Position numbers and translations under genes: made by a program
The notes under the pieces: model-generated
Database searches by the model: none
Seen by the model: the letters and a program-made list of their open reading frames with translations, nothing else
What the model was told of the DNA's origin: nothing
Shown here: positions 1-10,055 of the stretch, in pieces
How the letters are laid out: the number at the start of each line of letters is the position of its first letter
How positions within the stretch are numbered: the stretch's first letter is position 1
Assembly: GCA_001632425.1 (NCBI GenBank)
Contig: KV425562.1
Coordinates: 77,017 to 141,016 of the forward strand
Reading direction: 5' to 3'
Source: Neolentinus lepideus HHB14362 ss-1
Taxonomy: Eukaryota > Basidiomycota > Agaricomycetes > Gloeophyllales > Gloeophyllaceae
Length of the DNA stretch: 64,000 bases

Positions 1-441
1 TTCAGCAATCTGAAACTTCTCTATCCATTGCAGCAGTTCGTCGGAGAGTTCCAGGCCTTGCGCAGACTCTGGCGAGCGGCCATGCCTCTTATCCAGAGAG
101 CCCGTGAATGGCGGTACTGACCCGGGAGCGGGATGAAGCAGCGCCTGGTTCCGTCTCGCAAAGTCGGATAATAGTCGTGACGGAACGCCCACCTCTACTT
201 TCCATTCTGCTGCCACTAATTTATTAATGCCTGAGTTTCCCAGACCAGACTGCCCTTGAAGTAAGAGCACAACGTCCCATTTGGTTTGATGAAGCTCAGA
301 GGAGATGGAAGAAGGGGTGATGATCCAACGGTGAATCTTCGTTACGATTATTGGTTTTAGTGTCGAGTCTTGCACTAATCGATCAAAAAAGTAGGAGATG
401 GGACTGTTGAGAGATAACAAATGTAGAGTGCAGACAGGCAT
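1..441 (-). CDS. Unrecognised conserved-looking protein, N-terminal part only
   Basis: An uninterrupted minus-strand frame runs from an ATG at 441-439 to the left window edge, giving the first 147 residues. It starts MPVCTLHLLSL and contains the stretches WDVVLLLQGQSGLG, VGVPSRLLSDFARR and SVPPFTGSLDKRHG. The Ser/Pro/Leu-rich soluble sequence has no membrane segment or signal peptide that I can see. The frame stays open across 147 codons without a stop, and amino-acid use is protein-like, which supports a real gene. I do not recognise the family and assign no function. Its 5' end lies about 180 bp from the 3' end of the glutamyl-tRNA synthetase gene, which is on the same strand and upstream of it. 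Introns may follow beyond the edge. Confidence 0.6.
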   Translation of the reverse strand, partial: MPVCTLHLLSLNSPISYFFDRLVQDSTLKPIIVTKIHRWIITPSSISSELHQTKWDVVLLLQGQSGLGNSGINKLVAAEWKVEVGVPSRLLSDFARRNQALLHPAPGSVPPFTGSLDKRHGRSPESAQGLELSDELLQWIEKFQIAE

Positions 442-620
442 CGTGTAATACTGGTCGCCCGGGGAGCCCAGCCCTCTTTGCCGTGCAGAACACACAACCA
501 CATGGGTGGCGGTGCCGACCACCTGTGGCTTCGTTTGTCCCCGTGTGGCTGCAAGTAAATAAACAATGCAGACATTCCACACTTATGTACAAAATGCTGA
601 CTAGAATTACAATTTCTCCG

Positions 621-3314
621 TCATGCGCTATAGATATTCTTTACAGGATACATCTTCGTCTCCGCCTTCGGTATCACATCATCATCCCCATACACCTTGG
701 GCACCTTATACATCTTCGTGTCCACAGGCGTATCAATCCCTGTTGTCGTCGCACTAATAGTGGTTTTCGGCGTGGCAGTCCCCGCCCCGGCCTTGCTTGC
801 CAAATTCGCCGCCTTCCCGTCCGGAATCTTGATGAACTCCATCTTCTCTCCACCCGCCTGGTCGACGATGAAATACCCCTTCCGCTCAAACTGGATGATA
901 TCGCCCCTCTTCAGCCCGACCACATTCGCGTCCGCGAGCGCGTCCTCCCTGAACTCCGTCACGGGCGTCACGAAGTCCCCCAGCTCGTCGTTCTCCTCGA
1001 GCTTCTTCTTCGTGATGAGGTAGTCGTAGTCGAGGAGGACGACGGGGACGACAGCGCTGGACGCCTGCGGGAGCCAGTGGATCTTCTTGGACGTCTTCCG
1101 GAAGTCGCCGGCGAGGTGCAGCTCCATCTCGATCGCGGTGACGATCCCTGAATAGTCGACGGTCTTTGAGCGCACGATAGCGTTGCCCCAGTCCATCAAT
1201 GTGATCTAGTCGCCTCGTATTAACACAGTTGCGTACGGAATGAAAGGTAACGCACCTCCTCGTTATCAGCAAATGATAGAGCATCCTCCTGTTCAACGAG
1301 GACCTGAGAGGTGTATGTCGTCTGCTTCTCCCCAACCTCAGGATTCTTCTTGTGCTTCGGAAGAGACTTGACTTCAGGCGCCTCGGGGCCGCCCTTGATC
1401 GTCACACGCACCCTGCACCATCCGTCAGACCACCGCACTTTAAACTCAAAATCAAAGAAAGAAAACCAACATTTTATCCGTCGCGACGGCCCAGAACCGA
1501 GGCGCCACTGGGTCGATGACTTTCTTATTGATCGCCCAGATCGAGTCCCACTCCAGAGAGACGATCGCCTGCGACGGGCCTACCAGGAGCATGAATTGGC
1601 GGAGAGCCTCCACCGTCATACCGCGGCGCCGAATACCTACCACCGCCACCACCCAATCAGCCACGCCACTCGACCCATGAGACTCGACTCACCGCGCACT
1701 GTAGGGAACCGCGGGTCGTCCCAGCCGCGCACGAGGCCGCTGTCCACGAACCAATGCAGCTTCCGCTTCGAGAGAAGGGTGTACACGAAGTTGAGGCGGC
1801 TGAAGTCCCAGATGTGCACGGGCCGCAGGGCGAGCGCGGCGATCATCCAGGAGTACTGCGGGTTGCGGTCGCGGTACTCGTTCGTCCTGAGCGCGTGCGT
1901 GACACCCTCAAGCGAGTCCACGACGGGGCACGCAAAGTCGTACGTCGGGTAGATCTTCCATTTGTCGCTGCATACGAGTGTGAGTGAGCAATCGTTCAGC
2001 GAAGGGGGGCGAGCTTACCCGGTGCGGTGGTGTGGGAGGACGTTGCAGCGGTAGATGACGGGGTCGCGGAGCGCCTTGTTTGGGTCGTCGACGCTGAGCT
2101 TCGCGCGGATGCACCACCGCAGGCCTTCCTGTGTGCCCGCCTTCATCTCGGCGAAGTGCTTGAGGTTGTCCTCCACCGAGTCGTCACGGTGTTTCGAGGC
2201 GATACCGTCCATTCGCTCCGCGCGCATCTAGACATTCCAGATGGGATGAAATCGTGTTAGTATAGAGGCAGAGGGGCGGACCTGCTCTTGAACGGTGTCG
2301 TCGGCGTACGCTTTGCCCGTCTCGATCATTTTGATGCAGAGCTCGTAGAGCTTGTCGAAGTAGTCGGAGGTGTGGCTGATCGCGTCTCCGTGTATGTCGA
2401 GCAAAGCTAGATCCTCGAGGATAGTCTCCTCAAACTCGGACTGTACCACTGTTTAGCATATACTCTCTAATATACTGACTCTGAGATACTTGCCCTCTCC
2501 TTTGTCGGGTTCGTGTCGTCAAATCGGATGATCATCTTCCCGTGATACATCTTTGCGAAATATTGATTCAGGAGCGCCGCCTTGGCATGACCGATATGCA
2601 GGTAGCCACTCGGCTCAGGAGGGAATCTAGTCACCACCTGGCCATCGACGGCATCTTGCAGCCCTAATGCAAAGGACGCAGCGACCTTGTTCGATCTTCT
2701 TCCCGAAGCTTTCTCCGCGATGAGGAGGGAGAGCGCAGATTGTGTAGTCGGAAGGGATTCTATGTGATTAAGAAAACGCGAGAGGTGGACGTGTTTGTTG
2801 TTTTTGAGAAGACCAAGAGTTTTGACGGATCCTGTGTTGATCGTACAAGGTATGAGTACGTCGGACGGCTTAAGCAAGTGGATTGCATACCTTTGATAGC
2901 TCCCCATAGCATAAAATCAGAAGCCGTTATATCATGGCCGATGAGGAACGTGCGGAAAGCGAGGTGGTCGTCTAGTGAATCGAGAGCGGTGAGAAGGTCG
3001 GGTACCGCAGTTATTGTCGGGATCTTTTTCGCGATAGCAAAGAAAGCTTGACTCTATCCAAACGTTCATTCACAGGCTGTCGCTGTAATAAAACGGACAC
3101 ATACCTTGGCACTATCGTCCGCCAAGCCTCCTGCTTTCGCCAGAGTCTGTACAATGCCATCCTCGGACTCGACCTTTGACGCATTGAGATCTAATATGGG
3201 CTCGGTTGCGCCGTCGTCGAACACGACCTCCGCCTGAGTCGTGTACGTTGCAACTGCCAATGCAGCATAAGGAAAGGGTGAAAGTTTCGTCGACAAAGTC
3301 AAAGTCCCCGTCAT
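621..3314 (-). CDS. GUS1: Glutamyl-tRNA synthetase, cytosolic (GluRS)
   Basis: Class Ic aminoacyl-tRNA synthetase that charges tRNA-Glu with glutamate in the cytosol. The start [11 protein letters not shown] opens a GST-like N-terminal domain (about residues 1-190) of the kind that docks to Arc1-type cofactors in yeast. The catalytic domain follows, with [17 protein letters not shown] (HIGH motif), [11 protein letters not shown], and [13 protein letters not shown] (KMSKS-type loop). The C-terminal anticodon-binding beta-barrel carries MDWGNAIV and [18 protein letters not shown] and ends [12 protein letters not shown] see about ten exons. One intron (2441-2493) uses a GC donor (AGG/gcaagt) and an AG acceptor, joining PTKER to [10 protein letters not shown] in frame. 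Size and architecture match eukaryotic/archaeal-type cytosolic GluRS rather than the mitochondrial bacterial type. It is transcribed divergently from LEU4 across 218 bp. Confidence 0.95.
2441..2493 (-). other. GC-AG intron in the GluRS gene
   Basis: Read on the minus strand, the exon ends AAGGAGAGG and the intron begins gcaagt, a perfect extended GC-donor context, and ends gtacag. No GT donor nearby keeps the frame. Using GC restores [16 protein letters not shown], which agrees with conserved GluRS sequence just after the first catalytic half. Length is 53 nt. Confidence 0.75.
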
Positions 3315-3532
3315 GTTTGGATAAGAGAGCAGAATTGACTCGAGTCGATTAGACGCAAGGTCTTACACCACGTGCTTTCTAGCTACCGGATTGGACATGA
3401 TTAGATTAGCGCCCAAGCCTCATTTTTCGGCCGTAAATCAGGTGTCGGCCTTGGTGCTCTCGGCTGGTCGAGTCACTTGTATTCTTCATTCATTCACTTC
3501 TGTAGCCTTAGTTTTCTCCATTCACGACCGTC
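3315..3532. promoter_or_regulatory. Divergent promoter GluRS / LEU4 with TGACTC elements
   Basis: This 218 bp gap separates the two start codons. It holds TGACTC at 3336-3341 (followed by its mirror within ACTCGAGT) and GAGTCA (reverse of TGACTC) at 3470-3475. TGACTC is the core recognised by fungal Gcn4/CPC1-type bZIP activators of cross-pathway amino-acid control. A CACGTG E-box lies at 3369-3374. Both flanking genes, an amino-acid biosynthesis enzyme and an aminoacyl-tRNA synthetase, are classic classes of targets of that control. That this activator works here is inference. Confidence 0.5.
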
Positions 3533-6096
3533 ATGCCTATGCTGTGAGCTCGACTTCATCTTGTCGGATTCGCGACTGACTCACTCTGCAGCACGGATCC
3601 ATCCAAAAAGTACAAGCCGTACACCCCAGTCAACATCCACGACCGCCAATGGCCCTCAAAACGCACGACAAAGGCCCCCATATGGCTCTCTACAGACCTG
3701 CGCGACGGCAACCAGGCCCTCGCGAACCCGATGACCATTGAACAAAAGACCCTCTTCTTTCAGCAGCTCGTCAAGTCCGGCCTGAAGGAGATCGAGGTCG
3801 CATACCCCGCTGCCAGTGATACCGACTTCAACTTTGTCCGGATGCTCATCGAGAAGAACATGGTGCCCGATGATGTCTGGCTGCAGGTTGGTTGCCAGTG
3901 CTTTGTCCGCGATCGGTGTGTTGAACGCAGGTTGAGCTCAGGTCCTCACCCCTGCCAGGGAAGATCTCATCAAGCGCACGATCGACTCCGTGGCTGGCGC
4001 CAAGCACGCCATCATACATATGTACAACGCTACCTCACCTTTGTTTCGCAACGTCGTTTTCCGTAACTCTAAGGAAGAGACGGTCGCTCTCGCAATCAAA
4101 CACACCAAAATTATCCGTCAGCTGACGGAAGAATGCACTGCTCGCACTGGCACCATATTCAAGTATGAATACAGTCCCGAGACGTTCACCCAGACAGAGC
4201 CTGACTTCGCCCTCGAAATCTGCGAAGCGGTCAAGACTGCGTGGGGCAAGGCAGGCACTGGCGAAGACAGGATTATCTTCAATCTGCCTGCAACAGTTGA
4301 GATCGGACCATGCAACCTCTACGCTGACATGGTAAGCTAACACACAACACTCTGCTATTCCTACTAACACTATTCAGATCGAATATTTCTGCCGCGGCAT
4401 CTCGGAGCGCGAAAAGGTCATCGTCAGCTTACATCCCCATAATGACCGCGGGACTGGTATCGCAGCCGCCGAGTGTGGTCTGCTCGCTGGCGGAGACCGC
4501 ATCGAGGGCTGCCTGTTCGGCAACGGCGAGCGCACGGGCAATGTCGACCTCGTCATCCTGGCCCTGAACCTCTACTCCCAGGGTATCGCGCCCAACCTCG
4601 ATTTCTCCGACATCCAGTCTGTTATTGAAGTCGTGACGCAGTGCAATGACCTCCCGGTGCACCCGCGGCACCCGTACGCGGGCGACCTGGTGTTCACCGC
4701 TTTCTCCGGCTCGCACCAGGACGCGATTAAGAAGGGCTTCGAGGTGCAGAACAAGAGACACGCTGAGGCGGATGCCAAGGGCGAAAACAAGTACTGGGAT
4801 ATGCCGTACCTGCCTCTCGACCCCGCGGACCTGGGGTGCAGCTACGAGGCTGTCATCCGCGTCAACTCGCAATCAGGTAAAGGCGGCATCGCGTACCTCG
4901 TCAAGCAGCACCTCGGACTAGACCTGCCGCGCAAGATGCAGATCGCGTTCTACCAGGTCGTGCAGGCGGTCGCGGACCGCGAGGCGCGCGAGATGATGGT
5001 CGACGATATCGTCACCGCGTTCAGGCGGACGTACCACTTTGGCGGGCCGAGCTACCAGGGGCGCCTCGCGCTCAAGTCGTTCGAGATCAGCTCGGAGCCG
5101 AGCGTGGAGCCGGAGGGCGAGGGCGAGACGCAGGATGAGAGGAGGAGGTTTGATGGGACGATTTTGGTGGATGGGGTGTTGAGGGTGATCAAGGGCGAGG
5201 GCAATGGCCCGCTATCGGCGCTGCTGGACGGGCTCCGGACGCACCTGGATATCGATTTGTCCATCAGGGAGTATTCAGAGCACACCACGGGCGATGGGAA
5301 GGAGGCGAAGGCGGCGTCGTACGTGGAGCTCGTCCCGTCTGGCGAGCCGCGGGGCTCGGGCTGGTGGGGAGCGGGCCTTGATACGGACATTGCTGGGTCC
5401 GGCCTACGCGCGGTCCTCAGCGCGGCGAACGGTCATATTGGTGACCGGCCCTTGCCTGAGCTCAAATTGCTTGTTGGATTCAATAAGCAGTCGTGCTTGG
5501 CCGACGTCGCGTCCGTCGTGCTCAACTCGCTACAGCTGGAGCTGCCGCGAAGGCTGCAGGCGTCTTTTTTTGAGGTCGTGCAGCGGTCGGTCAGGGGCAA
5601 GGAGGCGAATGTGCTGGTGAAGGAGATGTCGTATGATACGCTCATCGGGTTGTTCCAGGAGACGTATGGGTACGACGTCCCGGCGGAGCGGTCGCGCGTC
5701 TGGATGAAGTCGTTCAAGATGGTTTACTGCGGCGACGGAAGCGACTCGCGGAGGCAGATCAATGGCGAGCTCGTCTTGGATGGGAAGGTGCGCGCCATCT
5801 CGGGAGAGGGCAATGGCCCGCTATCTGCGATGCTGGCGGCGCTGCACAACCTCATCGAAGGTATGTTTGCTGTGCGGGAGTATTCGGAGCACTCGATTGG
5901 CGAGGGGTCGGAGGTCACCGCGGCGTCGTATGTCGAGCTGACGTATACGAGGGAGGAGGGCCAGGACAATCAGAAGAGGAGTGCTGCGTGGGGTGTGGCG
6001 AGGGACACGGATATCACTGCGAGTGGGCTAAAGGCGGTGCTGTGCGCCGTGAGCAAGGTGGACTTCAAGCTGAAGAACGTTGTGAATGGGAGTTAG
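3533..6096 (+). CDS. LEU4: 2-isopropylmalate synthase with duplicated regulatory region
   Basis: First committed step of leucine synthesis: acetyl-CoA + 2-ketoisovalerate to 2-isopropylmalate. Exons 3533-3543, 3592-3886, 3942-4331 and 4378-6096 join in frame to 804 residues. The start MPM(L) with a tiny 11-nt first exon fits fungal Leu4 proteins, which begin MPML and continue KYKP. The TIM-barrel catalytic domain shows DLRDGNQ (about 39-45), the metal-binding HPHNDRG (about 250), [14 protein letters not shown], and the communication motif SGKGG (about 398). The LeuA allosteric domain follows with GEGNGPLSA (about 503). The protein then repeats the communication plus LeuA region: the second unit begins near residue 596, has SCLAD in place of SGKGG, and has another GEGNGPLSA near 707. 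Usual fungal length is near 600-640 residues, so about 200 are extra. No mitochondrial presequence is evident at this start. Confidence 0.95.
4852..6063 (+). repeat. Tandem internal duplication of the LEU4 regulatory module
   Basis: Two head-to-tail units of about 200 codons, roughly 4852-5440 and 5458-6063. Landmarks appear in the same order in each: R/GFN(S/K)QS, LxLPRxxQ, F(Y/F)xVVQ, FxxTY, (A/W)x[29 protein letters not shown](A/T)(G/A)SGL(R/K)AVL. Protein identity is moderate, but the GEGNGPLS codons are nearly identical: gagggcaatggcccgctatc occurs in both copies. The second unit lost the SGKGG residues. Confidence 0.9.
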
Positions 6097-6468
6097 GTGT
6101 GGCAGATCTAGTTGAGGTCTTTTTGTATCTGTATCAAAATAATGCAGTTTGCGCTGTTGCATTTCTACCTGTATAACATCGCTGATTCGACGCTACAATT
6201 ACAATTACAAGGAATTGCAATGCAATGACAGACTGCCTGCCATTTTGACGAAAGTATCTGCGTAAAGGAGGCTCAGACGGTTGGGCGCGCATCTATAGGC
6301 TTCTACGCGTCTAGTTGCCTTTACGCGTTTACGTTACTTCAACGTCTCCCTGACGTCCACTGCCGCCTCTCACAGCCTTTTAACTCACTTGGGCTACTTG
6401 ACACTGACTGCGCGGATCCGAAACGACTATCACGAATCCATATATGAAGAAGTTGCACTAACGACATT
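6097..6468. promoter_or_regulatory. Intergenic LEU4 3' end to ATG9 5' region, with two ACGCGT boxes
   Basis: This 372 bp gap has no convincing coding potential. It holds the LEU4 3' untranslated region and the presumed ATG9 promoter. Two ACGCGT palindromes lie at 6305-6310 and 6323-6328, about 140-165 bp before the ATG9 start codon, within a run of related tacgcgt/tttacg sequence. ACGCGT is the MluI cell-cycle box bound by MBF-type factors, but its role here is unknown. Confidence 0.4.
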
Positions 6469-9400
6469 ATGTCTACGCCTCCTCGACCGCATTACAATCG
6501 ACCGGCGCTTTCTACTTCTAGATCATTTCAGGCTTCACAGTCACTACTGCCAGGAGCCTCTAGTTCAAGACCTTTCCTGAATATGCTGAATCCCATGAGC
6601 CGCGCACACACGGGCTACATGCAGGCCAACCAGTCCGTCCTGGAGGAGGACGAGAACGAGACGGAACGAGACGATGACCTAGAGTCTGGTCGCATGATAC
6701 CTCGCAGAAAGCGTGGTAAGGGCCGTGTGTCCTGGGGCGGGGGTACGTCTGAGATGGACGTACTACAGCCTAATATCCGGCGGGATGATAAGATTGACGA
6801 GCAGAGGGCGTCTGATGACGATGATGAAGTCCCGCAGAGTTTCATGATAGAGGCGGCTGCGACGCCGCCGGGACGACAAGGAGCACGGCATGGCAAGGGC
6901 AAGTCGAGAGATATGGGGAATTCGAGAGCGCCGTTGTCCTCCTTCCCGCCGCAACGAACGACGTCGGTGAGCTCACCTCCTCGAGATGATCCGCTGCCGC
7001 AGGTGTCGGTACCACCCCGGCCGTCCGAGATCACTCCTGAAGAGATGTACGAACCGCCACATTCACCTACACCCCGAGAACATAAGCAGATGCGGGGACT
7101 CGACGCATACGAGCGGGCACTGTGGAACTGGGTGAACGTTTACAATTTGGACGCGTTCCTCCAAGAAGTGTATGCCTACTATGAGGGCAAGGGAATATAC
7201 TGCATTGCCTTGGAACGAGGTCTTAATCTTCTGTCCGTAATTTCCTCATGTCTCTCTTCGAAGGTGGCTAAAGTTGTCGGGTAGAACAGCAGGGTTCGTT
7301 ATTGGGTTTTCTACCTTCCTTATGGGATGCGTGGATTACTCTAGGATAAAGCCCGAGGGTATCACTCGACTTTCCGACGTGGTAGTGGACCGCTGTATCT
7401 CAAGGTATGATTTTCTTCCATGCATCGTAGTTTCTTTCTCATGCGCATCTGCACCTTGTAGGTTCTCCGGCTTCAGGTCACTATTTTTTTTGCCATTCAG
7501 CGCGTTCTATTGCTGGCAGATCGTCTCTTACGTGATAGACGTCATCCGCCTGGTCGATATGTATAATTTCTATACCCATCTACTTCGAATACCCGATGTA
7601 AGCATAAACCTCAGCTTTTTGAGATTGTCACTGACATCAACTTCGTTGCAACCAGGCAGACATCCAAACAATCTCGTGGCCCGAAATAGTCCGCCGCATA
7701 GGCGCCATCCGGGAGGAGAACCCGCTCACCGCTATATCATCAAAATCGGCACCCCAGACGGCTGCCAAACTCGATGCGCACACGATAGCGAACCGAATCA
7801 TGCGGCAGGAGAACTACCTCATCGCCTTGTTCAACAAAGAGCTCCTCGACCTCCGTGTGCCCTTGCCATCATTCTTGAAGCGGTTCGTGCCACCCGAAAG
7901 TGGTAAGGGTCGAACGCTTACGAGAACGCTTGAGTGGAATTTGCGGTTCTGCTTGATGGAATATCTCTGCGACCCTAGCGGGAGGGTCAGGAAAGTGTTC
8001 CTGAAGAGTAAGAATAGGGAGGTGCTGATCCAAGGGTAGGTCGTGGCTCGGTGATAAGAGTCAGTTTGGCGCTCATGTTACTCTGGATAGGCTAAGAAGA
8101 CGGCTGATTTTCATGGGCATTTTGAACGCTATTTTCGCGCCATTCATAGTGCTATATTTGCTTATGTACTCATTCTTCCGATACTTTGAGGTGCGTTGAT
8201 GTTTGAAGGGCCCCTGATAGTGCTTAGATGTATGGCATACTCTAGGAGTATCACAAGAACCCTTCGACAATCGGAGGCCGACGGTATACGCCATTCGCTG
8301 AATGGAAGTTCCGGGAGTTCAACGAGCTACCCCACATCTTCCAACGAAGGTTGGACGAATCCTACCCGGTTGCTAGCATGTACATCGGACAATTCCCAAA
8401 TGAGAAAATAGCCCTCATCATGCGGTCTGGAACACCCTCTTGCAGAAACTTGTCAACTATTGACATTTCTGCTCTAGATTTGTTGCATTCATCGCCGGGT
8501 CCTTCGCCGCCGTCCTCATTCTTGCCTCAGTTATTGACCCAGATTTGTTCCTTGGATTTGAAGTCACACCGCACCGGACGGTGCTATTCTACATTGGTGT
8601 TTTTGGATCCGTGCTGGCTGTGGCGAGGGGCATGATACCAGCCGAGAATTTTGTGTTTGACCCTGATGCGCTGATGACGGAAGTGGTCCAATATACACAT
8701 TACATGCCTGATCAGTGGAAGAATGAGCTTCATTCGAAGAAGGTAGGCAGCGTCGCAGTCTATCAGTAAGATGTATGGCCGTAATAGAGAATTCCCTCTA
8801 GGTGCATCAAGAGTTTGGTGAATTATTCGCGCTGAAGATAGTTATATTTGCGAAAGAACTGTTGTCGGTCGTGCTGACGCCTTTCATTCTCTGGTTCTCA
8901 CTGCCTGACTGTGCACCCGAAATTATTGACTTCTTCCGCACGTTTACGATCCATGTCGATGGTATAGGCTACATCTGCAGCTTTGCCCAATTCAACTTCG
9001 AGAAACACGGGAACGTGAAATTTGGCGCGCCATCAAAAGTTAACGATGAGAGGCTGATGTCGAAGGACGGGAAGATGGAGAAGAGTTTCCTGAACTTCAA
9101 GGTGGATTTATGTCGACCCCATGCCAAGCCTGTTATTAATATTTTGCTTGCTAGGCTGCAAATCCCACATGGAACCCGGCAGATCCTTCCGGTTCCATGT
9201 ACCTAAGTCGTATGGCCGACTATCGTGCAAACCACCTAGGTCCATTGAGGAGTCGTCGACAGCAATGGCCAGCGGCGTCAGCGGTTGCGCTCGATACAAC
9301 TGTGCATACATCTAGGGAAAACAACCCTGATCTTGCAGCTCGTGCGCAGGAATATGACCGCGCACTGTTGCAGAGCCAGGCCTTAGCGCGACAACGGCAT

Positions 9401-9787
9401 GGTTCTACAATTCTCACTGGCCTAGGGAGCATGCTGGATCAAGGGCAAGGACTGTCATCCTCGTCTATATTCCATTCAGGCATTGCTGGGATGGAGACGG
9501 CACAGACCGCTGTACTAGGTGACTCGCAGGGAAGTCGGATGATCAGCCCACCGGCGAACCAGACTGGCGATATACCTGACGAGGATATAGCTCCAGACGG
9601 AGGTGTCGGAAGTGGCTTGGGTGGGTCGTATGTAGATGGAGCTGTAAACGCAAAGCGAACCCGGCCGTATGCATCGGGATCGCAAGAGCGGCAGGAGGAG
9701 GACGATATACTACAGGACGCCGGAGTCATTGGACTACTGGCTCAGATCTATGGGACGAGGGTGGCTGGTCCCGGTAGGGCGATTTAG
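6469..9787 (+). CDS. ATG9: Autophagy-related protein 9, membrane lipid scramblase
   Basis: ATG9 is the multi-pass membrane protein of autophagy, a lipid scramblase carried on Golgi-derived vesicles that seed the phagophore together with Atg2/Atg18. The start [12 protein letters not shown] leads into a long acidic, disordered N-terminus of about 210 residues. The family signature follows: [22 protein letters not shown] with [16 protein letters not shown], then the first membrane segments ([13 protein letters not shown], then [19 protein letters not shown]). Further hydrophobic segments lie near 8110-8180, 8490-8640 and 8830-8910. The conserved cytosolic end contains HGNVKFGAP and [13 protein letters not shown] disordered tail rich in Gly, Ser and Asp ends [12 protein letters not shown]. 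There are at least seven introns. The start codon is the first ATG of the open frame. Confidence 0.93.
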
Positions 9788-10055
9788 TGCCCGTCGTATT
9801 GTATTTTCTTTGTTTTCTCTCGGTATATAACAGTATTCCAATATTTGCTGCGCACAACACTGTTGAATGCTACTCAACGTCTGTGTGTAAACAGCTATGC
9901 ACACTGAAGGCGTATGTATTAATAGTAGCTTTGAATTCGAAACATCGCCACCGCTGGCAATTGTAGCGCGGGACCAGCTGCAGGCCGCGCTCTGCACCAT
10001 AGCTCTTTGATCCACCTTCAACTCTACGTTAATTCGACCACTGGGCATAGCCTAG

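Noticed and set aside
483..1151. 222-codon plus-strand frame over the GluRS gene
   Set aside because: It lies wholly antisense to the conserved C-terminal GluRS domain and its composition (Arg/Leu/His-rich) is that of a reverse-frame shadow of GC-rich coding sequence.
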